Assembly (NCBI GenBank): GCA_948466265.1
Contig: CAOJZU010000004.1
Span: 21,291 to 85,290 of the forward strand
DNA: 64,000 nucleotides
Direction: 5' to 3'
Source: an uncultured Clostridium sp.
GTDB taxonomy: Bacteria; Bacillota_A; Clostridia; TANB77; CAG-508
Positions within the stretch are counted from its first letter, which is position 1. The number at the start of each line of letters is the position of its first letter. A program made the position numbers and the translations under genes. Shown piece after piece: positions 19,793-29,446 of this stretch. The notes under the pieces were generated by a model that saw nothing but the letters and a program-made list of their open reading frames with translations, made no database searches and was not told the DNA's origin.

Positions 19793-21172
19793 TTAGTTGT
19801 TGCTGCGCAAAGGGCAATAATAATTACACTTTGCAGATTCATTACGAATTGCCTTACAAGCTTTAGAATTCCATATTTCATTCCAGTTATCAGTAATCAT
19901 ATTGCCAAGTACCTCATCACTGAGCCAGCTTTGACAAGGAACAACGGAACCATCAGGAGCAATTGCCATGTTAGAAAGACACGCTCCACACATAGGAATT
20001 GTGAGTCCAAGTTCTCTAATCTGTTCTTCAGAAAGCCACCCCGGACTAGTAAATGCAATTTCCATATCGTTTTCAGCACAAAACTTTGTTGCCTCTTTAA
20101 GTACCTCATACAATTCTTCTTCAGAAAGCTGTGTATTTTTCGAGACATCTAAAGTCGCATTTCCAGTAATAATTAATCCACTACAAGTAACATACTGAAT
20201 TCCTAATTCTTTCAAGAACTGAAGCGTCTTAGCATACTCCTTGTTAATACTACACAACGGTGTATTAATTGATACATTAAGATTAGCATTAAGCGCATTT
20301 CTAATTCCTCTCAGAGTCTTATCGTACATTTTAGCCCCTACAAGCTGATTGTGAATAAAAGGATCATAGCTATAAAATGTAATCTGAACACAGTCTAGAC
20401 TAGCTTTGAACAACTGCTTGCAGAGTTCTTCTGTGAGATTGATCCCATTGGTGTTAAGGCGTGTAACCAGCTTTTTAGCGTAAGATACAAGCTCAACCAA
20501 GTCATTTCTTCTGGTAGGCTCTCCACCAGTAAAAGTAACCTGTGCAATACATGCATCATAGCACTTGTCTATCACGTCTTTCCACTGTTTAGTAGAAATT
20601 TCAGACACCTCGGCTTCAGGCTGACCAGCAGCATAACAATGCAGACACTTTTGATTGCAGTTCCAGCATCCATCTTTCATCATAGAGCTTATCATCAGAT
20701 CCATACGATGAGGTGCCCTCATAAAAGGAGCATAATCACCAACAGACATGTAACCAATCTCTTCCTTAATAGGCTTACCATAAGCAATATCAGTAAAAAG
20801 TCCTACCATATTCTTAAGGTCGTCTACAAGAACTTCCTTGTTGGTTTTGTAGTATACTTTGTGTACTTCATTAACAGTTTTTCGAATCACATGCTCGATG
20901 TTGATTTCAGTAATAGTAGTTCCTGCAAATTTGTCTAGCTGAACAATAAATTCGTTCAACAGTACTGCATAAGAACGGTTAACAGGTACATAGTACTGAC
21001 CATTCAAAATGGCCACAGACGGATACTTATCGATTCCGTTAGTTTCATTCTTTTTCACACCCATTTGGGGCGGAATCAAATGAATTCGCACAGCACCTGG
21101 TCCTTCCGGATTAAGTGTTGCATGCGCAACAGAGTTCATTTTGCGGCAATAAATCCATTCCCGTACATTCAT
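19793..21172 (-). CDS. Radical SAM/SPASM domain protein
   Basis: A 459-residue enzyme from ATG 21172 (ribosome site AAGGAGGAGAC). The 4Fe-4S radical SAM motif is CNQKCLHCYAAG, the SAM-binding glycine-rich motif is TFTGGEPT, and the C-terminal SPASM region has CGACLSNMAIAPDGSVVPCQSW and a final CKAIRNESAKCNYYCPL. SPASM enzymes mostly modify peptides or proteins; the next gene encodes a Cys/Ala-rich tail and is the likely substrate. Codon 4 is CGG (21161-21163) with no frame change, and codon use is less AT-biased than in core genes, so transfer is likely. Confidence 0.88.
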   Translation of the reverse strand: MNVREWIYCRKMNSVAHATLNPEGPGAVRIHLIPPQMGVKKNETNGIDKYPSVAILNGQYYVPVNRSYAVLLNEFIVQLDKFAGTTITEINIEHVIRKTVNEVHKVYYKTNKEVLVDDLKNMVGLFTDIAYGKPIKEEIGYMSVGDYAPFMRAPHRMDLMISSMMKDGCWNCNQKCLHCYAAGQPEAEVSEISTKQWKDVIDKCYDACIAQVTFTGGEPTRRNDLVELVSYAKKLVTRLNTNGINLTEELCKQLFKASLDCVQITFYSYDPFIHNQLVGAKMYDKTLRGIRNALNANLNVSINTPLCSINKEYAKTLQFLKELGIQYVTCSGLIITGNATLDVSKNTQLSEEELYEVLKEATKFCAENDMEIAFTSPGWLSEEQIRELGLTIPMCGACLSNMAIAPDGSVVPCQSWLSDEVLGNMITDNWNEIWNSKACKAIRNESAKCNYYCPLRSNN

Positions 21173-21326
21173 TGTTGTCTCCTCCTTATTGATAAATAAT
21201 GATATGTAGTTACTCGGAAAGAAGTTATCACCTCTTTCCATATGTTTACAAAAACATATGATATTATTTTATCACAATTTTACATAAAGTTCAATATATA
21301 TTTGCCTTTATGTCTTCCATATTACT

Positions 21327-21373
21327 TTAAAAAAGCCACGGACCGAAGCACAGCTTCGTCCCGCGACTGTGAA
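21327..21373 (-). terminator. GC-rich terminator after the two-component operon
   Basis: On the minus strand GGGACGAAGC and GCTTCGGTCC pair around TGT, and GTGGC leads into six T residues. A second small hairpin (AGGA/TCCT) lies just upstream near 21400. Confidence 0.75.
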
Positions 21374-21449
21374 GATTGGGTCTCTAGCCCTCTAGCAGGA
21401 TTTCTCCTACTTCAATTTATGTACTATTGTACATCATTTATATATTTTA

Positions 21450-23605
21450 TTACATATTCTGTTTTATGTCAAATTCTAATTCTACCTTAAACAAATCACC
21501 ATCAATTTTTATCTCAAACTCTCCCCCCTGTAAATTTGTGAGACTTTTCGATATTGAAAGTCCGAAGTCCAGATCCTTCTGTTGTTCTTGATTTATCACC
21601 TCTCACAAACCTTTGCATAAGCTCACTTTCGCTGATATTTAGTTTTTGTTCAGATATGTTTTTTACTTCTATTTTGACTTTTTCTGACTTTTCTGAAACA
21701 TCTATATATACTCTTGAATTCTTCAAAGCATATTTAGATACATTACTAAATATGTTTTCTATAACTCTGTACATATATCTACTATCTGCTTCTATAAATA
21801 TTTCTTCTTTTGGAATCTCCGAAATAATTTCCAAATTCTTTTCTTTAAACTTATCCTCAAATTCTCCTGTAGTTTGATTTATAAGTTCTCCTATATTTAA
21901 AGATTCTAAGTTTAATTTTACATTTCCTGATGATGCTTTTGATGCTTCAACTAAATCTTCTGTTAATCTTTTTAGTCTATGTGATTTTGACTCTAGTATT
22001 TCTATATATTCTTTTAGCTTTTCGTTTTCGATATTTTCTCTTTTTATTAAATCAACATAGTTTATAATTGAAGTTAATGGAGTTTTTATATCATGAGATA
22101 CATTTGTTATAAGTTCTGTTTTTAATCTCTCACTCTTAATTCCTTCTTCTACTGCATTTTCAAAACCATTAGATATATCATTTATATAATTTACCGTTTG
22201 TTTAAATTCTTTTGTAAATCTTTTTTCATCTAATCTCTCTTTATTATTTCCTTCATAAATCTCTTTTAGCATTTCTTCTATTTTCTTAAAGCAATTAATT
22301 CTTTGTATAATTTGATAAAATATATATACAGTTATTCCTATATCAATAAATATTGCTATTCCGCTAGCTCCATCAAATATTGTAAACATAAGTATCATGG
22401 TGAACAAGTATATTAGGCTATATCCTATTATTTTCCATGTAACATTTAATCTTTCTGTAAATGTATCAAGTCCTTTTTTTAGTTTTATAAATATTTTTTT
22501 GCATATTCTTAATACTCTATATGTTATACTATTTTTTATTATAGTTTTTGCTTTTATTCTTTTTATAATACTTGTCATTCCTATCATAAATAGCACATAA
22601 ATTAATAAGTATTCTGTAATAATTGCACTTAAATACAATTTATAGTATATGGTTTGAGTTCCATAAAAATTATCTACTAAAATTACAATTAGTCCTATAA
22701 CAGCTAGTATAATTGAAATTAATATTTCAATAGGTATTTTATCTATATCATTTAAGTCTATTCCTTCTTTTCCTTTTTTATATCCAACTGATATTACAAG
22801 ATATATAGACATAACTGCTGCAAGTACACCGCAAATCGGAACTGATATATAGATTATATTTTCAAAATGTTGTAAAGTATTTAAAATTCCTACTATATAT
22901 GTAGCATATGATCCTAAATTAAATTGTTCTTCATAAGTCATATATATTTCAAAATCTTCTATACTGTAATTCACATATATTAAATCTTCAAGATCAGCTC
23001 TAGAAAATGATGTGTCTGTTTTTACATCAACAATTGCTCCAGTATATAAATCTACAGACTCTTTTCCATAATCATCAAGCTCTTTATAATATTCACTTTC
23101 TGAATAATAGTATTCTCCTATAAATGTATTTTTGTAATTTTCCCAAGTATATTCCAAAATGTTTGTGTCTGCTTGTACTTCTCCTGATAATATAGATATT
23201 TTTTTACCAGGTTGATTTTCTATGTACTTTTTCATTTCTTCTATACTATATAAAGAAGGATATCCAATATTTGTATATACTTTATTTCTTGGCAAATATC
23301 TAATAACAAAATTACAATTTTTTAGATATGAAAACTCATTTCCTTTTATTGTTGTGTAATATATCCTTATATCATCTTCTCCTTTAATATAGTTTTTATT
23401 ATCATTATGAATTAGCGTATGAATTTCAGAGCGTAATGTATTCATATAATAATCTGCAAAGTCTTCACTTTCAAAATACTCTTTATTTAATTCATTATTA
23501 TAGTTTTCTTTGTTTATGCTATAAAACATTGCCATTATGACATTTCCGAATGAGTACTGGAAGCATTATATAAGATATGATTTTTAATATTCTACTTTCT
23601 TTCAT
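21450..23605 (-). CDS. Membrane sensor histidine kinase, two CGG frame breaks
   Basis: A 717-residue sensor kinase. A first TM helix (about 8-28) precedes an extracellular domain of about 200 residues, then several TM helices, the HisKA box NVSHDIKTPLTSI with the phosphoaccepting His, the N box NIFSNVSKYA and the G boxes. CGG 23546-23548 breaks the frame inside the first helix (residue 20, LIGNVIMAM). CGG 21562-21564 breaks it in the ATP lid (residue 681, EGSGLGLSISKSL), where Gly is near invariant. The response regulator gene lies 22 bases upstream. The signal sensed is unknown. Confidence 0.92.
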
Positions 23606-23627
23606 TATAATTTAGGCAGACCTTTCC

Positions 23628-24323
23628 TCATATATTTTCTATTTTATAACCTATTCCCCAAATTACTTTTAAATATTTAGGGTCTTTGGGGTTTATTTCA
23701 ATTTTTTCTCTTATGTGCCTTATATGTACTGCAATGATATTATCTGCACCATATGCCTCATCTTCCCATACATTTTCATATATTTGGTCTATTGAATATA
23801 CTATTCCTTTATTTTTTGTTAAGAATTTTAAAATATTAAATTCTGTTGGGGTAAGTTTTACTTCTTTTCCTTCTACTATTACTTTTTTTAAGTCATCATC
23901 TATTATAAGCTCTCCTGATTTATATATTTTGCTACTCTCTTCATCAGCCATTATTCCAAGTTTTGTATATCTTCTAATACCTGAATTAACTCTTGCAATT
24001 AGCTCTAATGGATTAAATGGTTTTGTTACATAGTCATCTGCACCTAAGTTTAATCCTTTTATCTTATCTTCATCTTCTGATTTAGCAGATAGCATAATAA
24101 CTGGGATTGTTCTTTCTTTTCTTATTTCTTCTATTGTTTCTATTCCATCTTTTACAGGCATCATTATGTCTAATATTATTAAATGTATTGTGTTTTCTTT
24201 TAATACTTTTAAGCATTCTTCTCCATTATATGCTTTAAGTACATTGTAATTTTCTTTTACAAGATATATTTCTATTGCTTTTACTATTTCTTTATCATCG
24301 TCACAAACTAATATATTGTACAT
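23628..24323 (-). CDS. OmpR/VanR-type response regulator
   Basis: A 231-residue regulator with a receiver domain (acidic pocket CDDD at 8-10, phosphoacceptor Asp52 in LDIMMP, Lys in VTKPFNPLE) and a C-terminal winged-helix DNA-binding domain (KLTPTEFNILKFL, HIRHIREKI, GIGYKIE). It is first in an operon with the sensor kinase. Targets cannot be told from the window. No CGG codon is present. Confidence 0.95.
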   Translation of the reverse strand: MYNILVCDDDKEIVKAIEIYLVKENYNVLKAYNGEECLKVLKENTIHLIILDIMMPVKDGIETIEEIRKERTIPVIMLSAKSEDEDKIKGLNLGADDYVTKPFNPLELIARVNSGIRRYTKLGIMADEESSKIYKSGELIIDDDLKKVIVEGKEVKLTPTEFNILKFLTKNKGIVYSIDQIYENVWEDEAYGADNIIAVHIRHIREKIEINPKDPKYLKVIWGIGYKIENI

Positions 24324-24421
24324 ATTTTCTCCATCCCTTTTTATATATTTTTAATAGTATTATTATATCAGAAATTATATTAAGAAAAAAGGTATTAAAT
24401 ATTAATTTTTTATTAATAGAG

Positions 24422-24450
24422 AAAAAAGACTAGGTGGTCTACACCTAGTC
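24422..24450 (-). terminator. Terminator after rplS
   Basis: GACTAGGTG and CACCTAGTC pair around five bases, followed on the minus strand by six T residues. Confidence 0.88.
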
Positions 24451-24468
24451 GAACTTTTGTTTTTATTC

Positions 24469-25062
24469 TTATTCTTCTGTCTTTGTATCTTCATCTTCAG
24501 CTGTATCTTTTACTTCTTCTACTTTTTCTTCTGATACTGTATCAACAGTTTCTTCTACAACAGAAGCTTCAGTTTCTACTGCTGGTGCTTCTTCTGGTGC
24601 TACTGCCTCTGACACTTCTTCTACTACTTGAACTTCCTCAGCAACTGGAGTTTCTTCTACTTCTGGAACTTCTTCTATCATTTCTTCCTTTAAGATTTGT
24701 TCCTTAGTTTCAATCCTTGCTCCAACTTTTTCTTTAGTTCTAGCAGATTTTCCTAATCTATCTCTTAAATAGAATAATTTAGCACGTCTTGCTTTACCTA
24801 CCCTTACAACTTCAACTTTCTCAACATTAGGTGAATGTAAAAGGAATGTTTTTTCAACACCTACTCCATAAGAAATTTTTCTTACTGTAAATGTTTCATT
24901 TACCCCTCCACCTTGTTTTTTAATAATTATTCCTTCGAAAACCTGTATTCTTTCACGGTTTCCTTCTTTTACTTTAACATGAACTTTTACTGTATTACCA
25001 ACATCTAATACTGGTACTTTTGATTTTAATTGTTCATGTTCAATAGCTTTTATAACGTCCAT
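24469..25062 (-). CDS. rplS: 50S ribosomal protein L19 with long acidic C-terminal extension
   Basis: L19 sits at the 30S-50S interface. The first ~118 residues are a normal L19 ([55 protein letters not shown]). They are followed by about 80 residues made almost only of Glu, Val, Ala, Thr and Ser, ending [12 protein letters not shown]. The family is usually about 115 residues, so the tail is an addition. The tail stays in frame with the same codon use, so it is part of the gene and not a frame error. Confidence 0.95.
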   Translation of the reverse strand: MDVIKAIEHEQLKSKVPVLDVGNTVKVHVKVKEGNRERIQVFEGIIIKKQGGGVNETFTVRKISYGVGVEKTFLLHSPNVEKVEVVRVGKARRAKLFYLRDRLGKSARTKEKVGARIETKEQILKEEMIEEVPEVEETPVAEEVQVVEEVSEAVAPEEAPAVETEASVVEETVDTVSEEKVEEVKDTAEDEDTKTEE

Positions 25063-25105
25063 TTAATTTTCTCCTTTCTTTCTTTGCCAATACTTTTAGG
25101 TTTAA

Positions 25106-25775
25106 TCACCATTTTATTTTATCTGGTCTTTTTTTACTTGTTATTTCTAAAGATTTTTCTTTTCTCCATTTTTCTATATTTTGGTGATTACCGGCTAAGT
25201 AAAACTTCTGGAACTTTCATTCCATGAAATTCTTCTGGTCTTGTATATTGTGGATACTCTAGCAAGCCATCTTTTGCAAAGCTTTCTTCTTCTCTAGATT
25301 CTTTTGCTATTACTCCATCCACATATCTTGATACTGTATCTACAAGTACCATTGCAGGTATTTCCCCACCTGTTAAAACATAGTCTCCTATGGATATTTC
25401 CTCGTCTACAATTTCATCTATAACTCTTTGGTCAATTCCCTCATAATGTCCACAAATAAGTATAATATGTTCTTCCTTGCTTAATTCTTCTACTTTTTTT
25501 TGATTTAATGTACTTCCTTTAGGTGAAAGGTAAATTACTTTACTTTTATCCATTTTTACAGATTCATATGCATCATATACAACATCTGGCATCATAACCA
25601 TTCCAGCTCCACCGCCATATGGTGTATCGTCAACTTTTTTATGCTTATTCTTTGAAAAGTCTCTTATATTTACAAATTCTGTTTGTATAAGCCCTTTATT
25701 CTCTGCACGTCTTAATATACTTGTATTTAGACCTGTAAACATTTCTGGAAAAAGTGTTAAAATACTAAACTTCAT
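25106..25775 (-). CDS. trmD: tRNA (guanine-N1)-methyltransferase, CGG frame break near the end
   Basis: TrmD makes m1G37 in tRNAs and so limits ribosomal frameshifting, notable in this genome. Knot motifs GGGAGMVMMPD and ICGHYEGIDQRV are present. At residue 195 CGG 25191-25193 is followed directly by TAA in the zero frame. Skipping C gives EVLLSGNHQNIEKWRKEKSLE, the expected end of the trefoil domain, and a 222-residue protein. It overlaps the end of rimM by 11 bases. Confidence 0.95.
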
Positions 25776-26287
25776 CTTTTTCTTTTAATCCTTCCAATAA
25801 ATGAACTATCATTTTTTTGTTTTCTACATCTACGCTTTTTATAACATCACCTATTGCAGGGAGTAGTGTTTGCTTTCCAAGTTCATCTTTTACAACATAT
25901 ACATCATTGCTTCCTGTTGGAAATACATCTACTAGATTTCCTAAATGTTTTCCGTTCGTCTGTTATAACTTCCATACCTATTAAATCTACTATGAAATAA
26001 CTATCTTTTGGAAGTTTTACTGCATCTTTTCTGTCTATCTTTATATAACAATTTTTATATTCTAAAGTATCATTTATATCGTCTATCCCTTTAAGCTTTA
26101 GTAAAACTAACTTATTTTGATATTTTACTTCTTCAATTTCCATTTTTATAAGTTTTCTATCTTTTTCGATATATACATTATTTAATTTGCTGTACCTTTT
26201 CATATCATCTGTATATGGTACAACCTTAAAGAAACCTTTTATCCCATATGAGTTAACTATTTGACCTATTTCTAATAAGTTATCCAT
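25765..26287 (-). CDS. rimM: 16S rRNA processing protein RimM, one CGG frame break
   Basis: RimM assists maturation of the 30S head and binds S19. The N-terminal barrel starts LLEIGQIVNSYGIKGFFKVVPYTD; the PRC-barrel part has YFIVDLIGMEVITDEG. CGG 25952-25954 breaks the frame at residue 112, and skipping C continues HLGNLVDVFPTGSNDVYVV and LLPAIGDVIKSVD, the standard C-terminal barrel. The joined length is 173 residues. Confidence 0.95.
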
Positions 26288-26304
26288 TTTGGATCTCCTT
26301 AAAT

Positions 26305-26536
26305 TTAATCAATAAATTCAATTGTAACTTTCTTTTGTTCTTTGGTACCAATTGCTTTAAAAATTGTTCTTATAGCTTTTGCAATTCTACCCTCTTTTCC
26401 AATTACACGACCCATATCACCGCTTTGCTACTTTTACTTCAAATATTATGCTACCTTTTGTTCCTTTTTCTTCAATTTGAATACTAGCTTTGTCTTCGAT
26501 AAGAGCCTCAATAACCGTTCTTAAACTTTCTTTCAT
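26305..26536 (-). CDS. khpA: KhpA/YlqC KH-domain RNA-binding protein, one CGG frame break
   Basis: A 76-residue single KH-domain protein encoded between rpsP and rimM, the usual position of khpA (ylqC). The GxxG loop is in GRVIGKEGRIAKAIRTI. CGG 26420-26422 breaks the frame at residue 39; skipping C gives KVAKGDMGRVIGKEG, exactly the family sequence. Without recoding neither half is a usable protein and the gene would be missed altogether. Confidence 0.93.
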
Positions 26537-26549
26537 TGTCTTTACCTCC

Positions 26550-26780
26550 TTATGCCTTCTCTATTAATGCCTTAACAGTGTCAGTAGGTTTAGCTCCATT
26601 TTTTATCCATTCATTGCATTTTTCTTTATCAAGAGTTATAACAGCTGGATCTTTCATAGGGTCAAATGTTCCAATTTGCTCTATTATTTTTCCATCTCTT
26701 GGTGATCTAGAATCTGCAACTACTATATGATAGAAAGGTGCTTTCTTTTTTCCTATTCTTTGTAATCTGATTTTTACCAT
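26550..26780 (-). CDS. rpsP: 30S ribosomal protein S16
   Basis: A 76-residue S16 beginning [20 protein letters not shown] with [21 protein letters not shown], all typical. S16 is needed for 30S assembly. It lies between ffh and khpA in the conserved order ylxM-ffh-rpsP-khpA-rimM-trmD-rplS. Confidence 0.98.
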   Translation of the reverse strand: MVKIRLQRIGKKKAPFYHIVVADSRSPRDGKIIEQIGTFDPMKDPAVITLDKEKCNEWIKNGAKPTDTVKALIEKA

Positions 26781-26831
26781 TTTGTATATTTCCCTCCTCT
26801 TTAAAATTAATATATTTTTAAAATTTAATAA

Positions 26832-28187
26832 CTATATTTTAAGGTTCTTTAAGTCATTCATATCTAGTCCGTTCAGTGCCTTTTTCATTCCACCTTTTTT
26901 ACTTTTCATTTGTTTCATCATTTTCTGTGTCATTTCAAAAGACTTCATGAATTTATTTAAATCTTGGACCTTAGTGCCTGAACCTTTTGCTATTCTTTGT
27001 CTTCTACTTCCATTTAATATTTTTGGATTTCTCCTTTCTTGCCCAGTCATAGAACAAATCATAGCTTCTATTTTTATAAATTCATTATCATCAACTTTTA
27101 TATCCCCAAGTTTATTTGCACCTGGTAACATTTTAAGTATAGACGAAAATGAACCCATCTTTTTTATTTGTCTTAATTGCGCTAAATAATCGTCTAAATC
27201 AAATTCTTTTTTCTTAAGTTGTTTTTCAAGTTCGGCTGCTTCTTCTTCATTAAATGCTTCTTCTGCCTTTTCTATTATTGATAGTACATCTCCCATGCCT
27301 AGAATTCTTTCAGCCATTCTATCTGGATAAAACACTTCAATATCACTTAATTTTTCTCCTGAACCGTGCAAATTTTATTGGTCTTCCTGTAACTTTTTTT
27401 ACAGAAAGAGCAGCACCACCTCTTGTATCTCCATCTAGTTTTGTAAGAATTACTCCATCTATTCCCAGTTTCTCATTAAAAGTTTCTCCTACATTCACAG
27501 CGTCTTGACCTGTCATACTATCTACAACAAGCAATATTTCATGAGGTTTTACATTTTGTTTTATATTTTTTAGTTCTTGCATTAGCTCTTCATCTATGTG
27601 TAATCTTCCTGCTGTATCTAATATTACAATATCATTTAATTTAGACATTGCTATATTCATTGCTTGTTTTGCTATATGAAGTGGATCTTTTGAATCTTCA
27701 TTTGCAAAAACTGGTATTCCGAAGTGAACCTCCTACAACTTGAAGTTGCTTTATAGCTGCTGGCCTATATACATCACATGCAACAAGCAATGGCTTTTTT
27801 CCTTGTTTTCTTAAAAAATTTGCAAGTTTTCCAGCTGTTGTTGTCTTACCAGATCCTTGAAGTCCGAACAAGCATTATAACTGTTGGCGGATTTGGAGTA
27901 AATGCTATTTTGCTTTCTTCTCCACCAAGAAGTTCTACTAACTCATCTTTTACAATTTTTATTACTTGTTGTCCTGGAGTTAACGATTTTAAGACGTCTT
28001 GACCTAAGGCTTTTTCTTCTATAATAGAGATAAATTCTTTTACTATTTTGTAGTTTACATCTGCTTCTAAAAGTGCAAGCTTTACTTCTCTTAAAATTTC
28101 TTTTAGGTCACCTTCAGTAATTCTAGCCTTACCTCTAAGCTTTCTTGTAATATTTTGTAGTCTACTAGATAGCCCTTCAAACGCCAT
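26832..28187 (-). CDS. ffh: Signal recognition particle protein Ffh, three CGG frame breaks
   Basis: Ffh is the essential SRP GTPase. N and G domains are followed by a Met-rich M domain that binds 4.5S RNA. Breaks are at CGG 27864-27866 (residue 108, the first Gly of the P-loop GLQGSGKTT), 27719-27721 (residue 156, VVGGSLGIPVFA) and 27364-27366 (residue 274, [14 protein letters not shown]). DTAGR and [13 protein letters not shown] are present. The joined length is 450 residues, normal. An essential protein with a P-loop glycine specified by CGGA argues for efficient decoding. Confidence 0.98.
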
Positions 28188-28202
28188 AATCAATCTCTCC
28201 TT

Positions 28203-28551
28203 CTATACTACGCATTTTAATTCTTGCATAACATTATTTATGATAGCTGTTATTTCTTCATCAGTGTACTTAGTTTGGATTTCTGATAATTCAGATAATA
28301 TCTTCTGTATTTGTTTTTCTTGTCTTTGTACTTTTTTCATAATTCCAAGTTTTTCCTCTAATCCGAAAAAGTCTCTTCTCTCCTTTCTGAATACTATCTT
28401 TTACGGCTTGCCTCGTTATTCCTAAATCCTCTGCAACTTCTGCAAGAGATAGATTATTGTTATAATATAGGTCTAATATATCTTGCTGTTTTTCTGTAAG
28501 TAATTCTCCATATATGTCACATAGCAAACCGATTTCAACATTTTTATCCAT
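28203..28551 (-). CDS. ylxM: YlxM-type helix-turn-helix protein, one CGG frame break
   Basis: A 115-residue protein with a sigma-70 region 4-like helix-turn-helix (LTEKQQDILDLYYNNNLSLAEVAEDLGITRQAVKDSI), encoded 15 bases before ffh as is usual. CGG 28363-28365 breaks the frame at residue 63; skipping C gives KRLFGLEEKLGIMKKVQ and a coiled C-terminal helix. The family is thought to act with the SRP pathway. Confidence 0.92.
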
Positions 28552-28635
28552 ACTTCACCTCGTGTATATGTAATGCTATACTACTTTACACTATTTTTCC
28601 TAATTTGTCAAGGGTTTTTGGGGATTTTTTATTAA

Positions 28636-28715
28636 TTACGCCAATGGGGACGTAGATAAATGGCACAAAAATGTGCCATTTATCTACGTCCCCATTGGCT
28701 CACATTGGCGTAGTT
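28636..28715. repeat. REP-like palindrome with a 28-bp perfect stem
   Basis: GCCAATGGGGACGTAGATAA and the following ATGGCACA pair perfectly with their complement around a short A loop, and TACGCCAAT/ATTGGCGTA form an outer arm. The GGGGACGT core is like REP elements mobilised by REP-associated tyrosine transposases. It lies between yunB and ylxM and could also end yunB transcripts. Confidence 0.75.
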
Positions 28716-28719
28716 ACTT

Positions 28720-29438
28720 TTATTCAATTACATCTATTGCATTATTTACATCCATTCCTTCCAAGTTATAGTATGTTGATGGAATAAGTCCTACTATCAC
28801 ATTTTCTATAAGCAATACTTCGTTTTTTATTGTCTCATCTACAACACTATATGGGGTTAGAATACTTGCTGTGCATGATACATCCAAATATATTCTATGT
28901 ATTGTCTGATTTATTCCAGCATTTTCAAATTCAGATCTAACTTTAGTCTCCACTGTTCCAGTGTTTGTAAGTTTTATAGGGATATCTGGTCCTATTCCTG
29001 ATAAAATTCTAATTCCTGTTAAGCTTCCGAAGCTTTATATCAGCTATATTTTCATCATCATTTATTAGTTCTTTTTGTATTTTTGCTGCGACATCTGATG
29101 TTATTTCATTTATTGTAATTGCATTTGATTGAAGCATTGTGATATTTCCTTTTTCGTCTTTATATATTTTAACAAAATCATCATATGTATAATTTTTCAT
29201 AACTTTTGTTGCCTCATTATTTGCAATAAGTGTTGCTTTTGCTTTTGCAGTATCGCTACATACTTTGTTTAATATGGGTGATATTGCCCTTATTTCCAAT
29301 CCTAAGGTAATTAATGCAATAATTAGTATAGTTACTACATTAAAAGCAAGTTTTCTTTTAAGGCTAATTTTCCCGTTTGGAAACCCTCCCCTTCCGCATA
29401 GGAAATTTTATTCTTTTTCTTGTATATATTTTATCCAT
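28720..29438 (-). CDS. yunB: Sporulation protein YunB, two CGG frame breaks
   Basis: A 238-residue protein of the YunB family, a sigma-E-dependent sporulation protein in Bacillus. It has an N-terminal basic segment and TM helix (NVVTILIIALITLGLEI), then a domain with NEATKVMKNYTYDDFVKIYKDEKGNITMLQ. CGG 29394-29396 (residue 15, PMGRGGFPNGK) and 29027-29029 (residue 137, IKLGSLTGIRILSGIGPDIP) break the frame. The C-terminal part has SEFENAGINQTIHRIYLDVS. The start ATG 29438 lies eight bases after the sipL stop. Confidence 0.92.
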
Positions 29439-29446
29439 ATCATATT

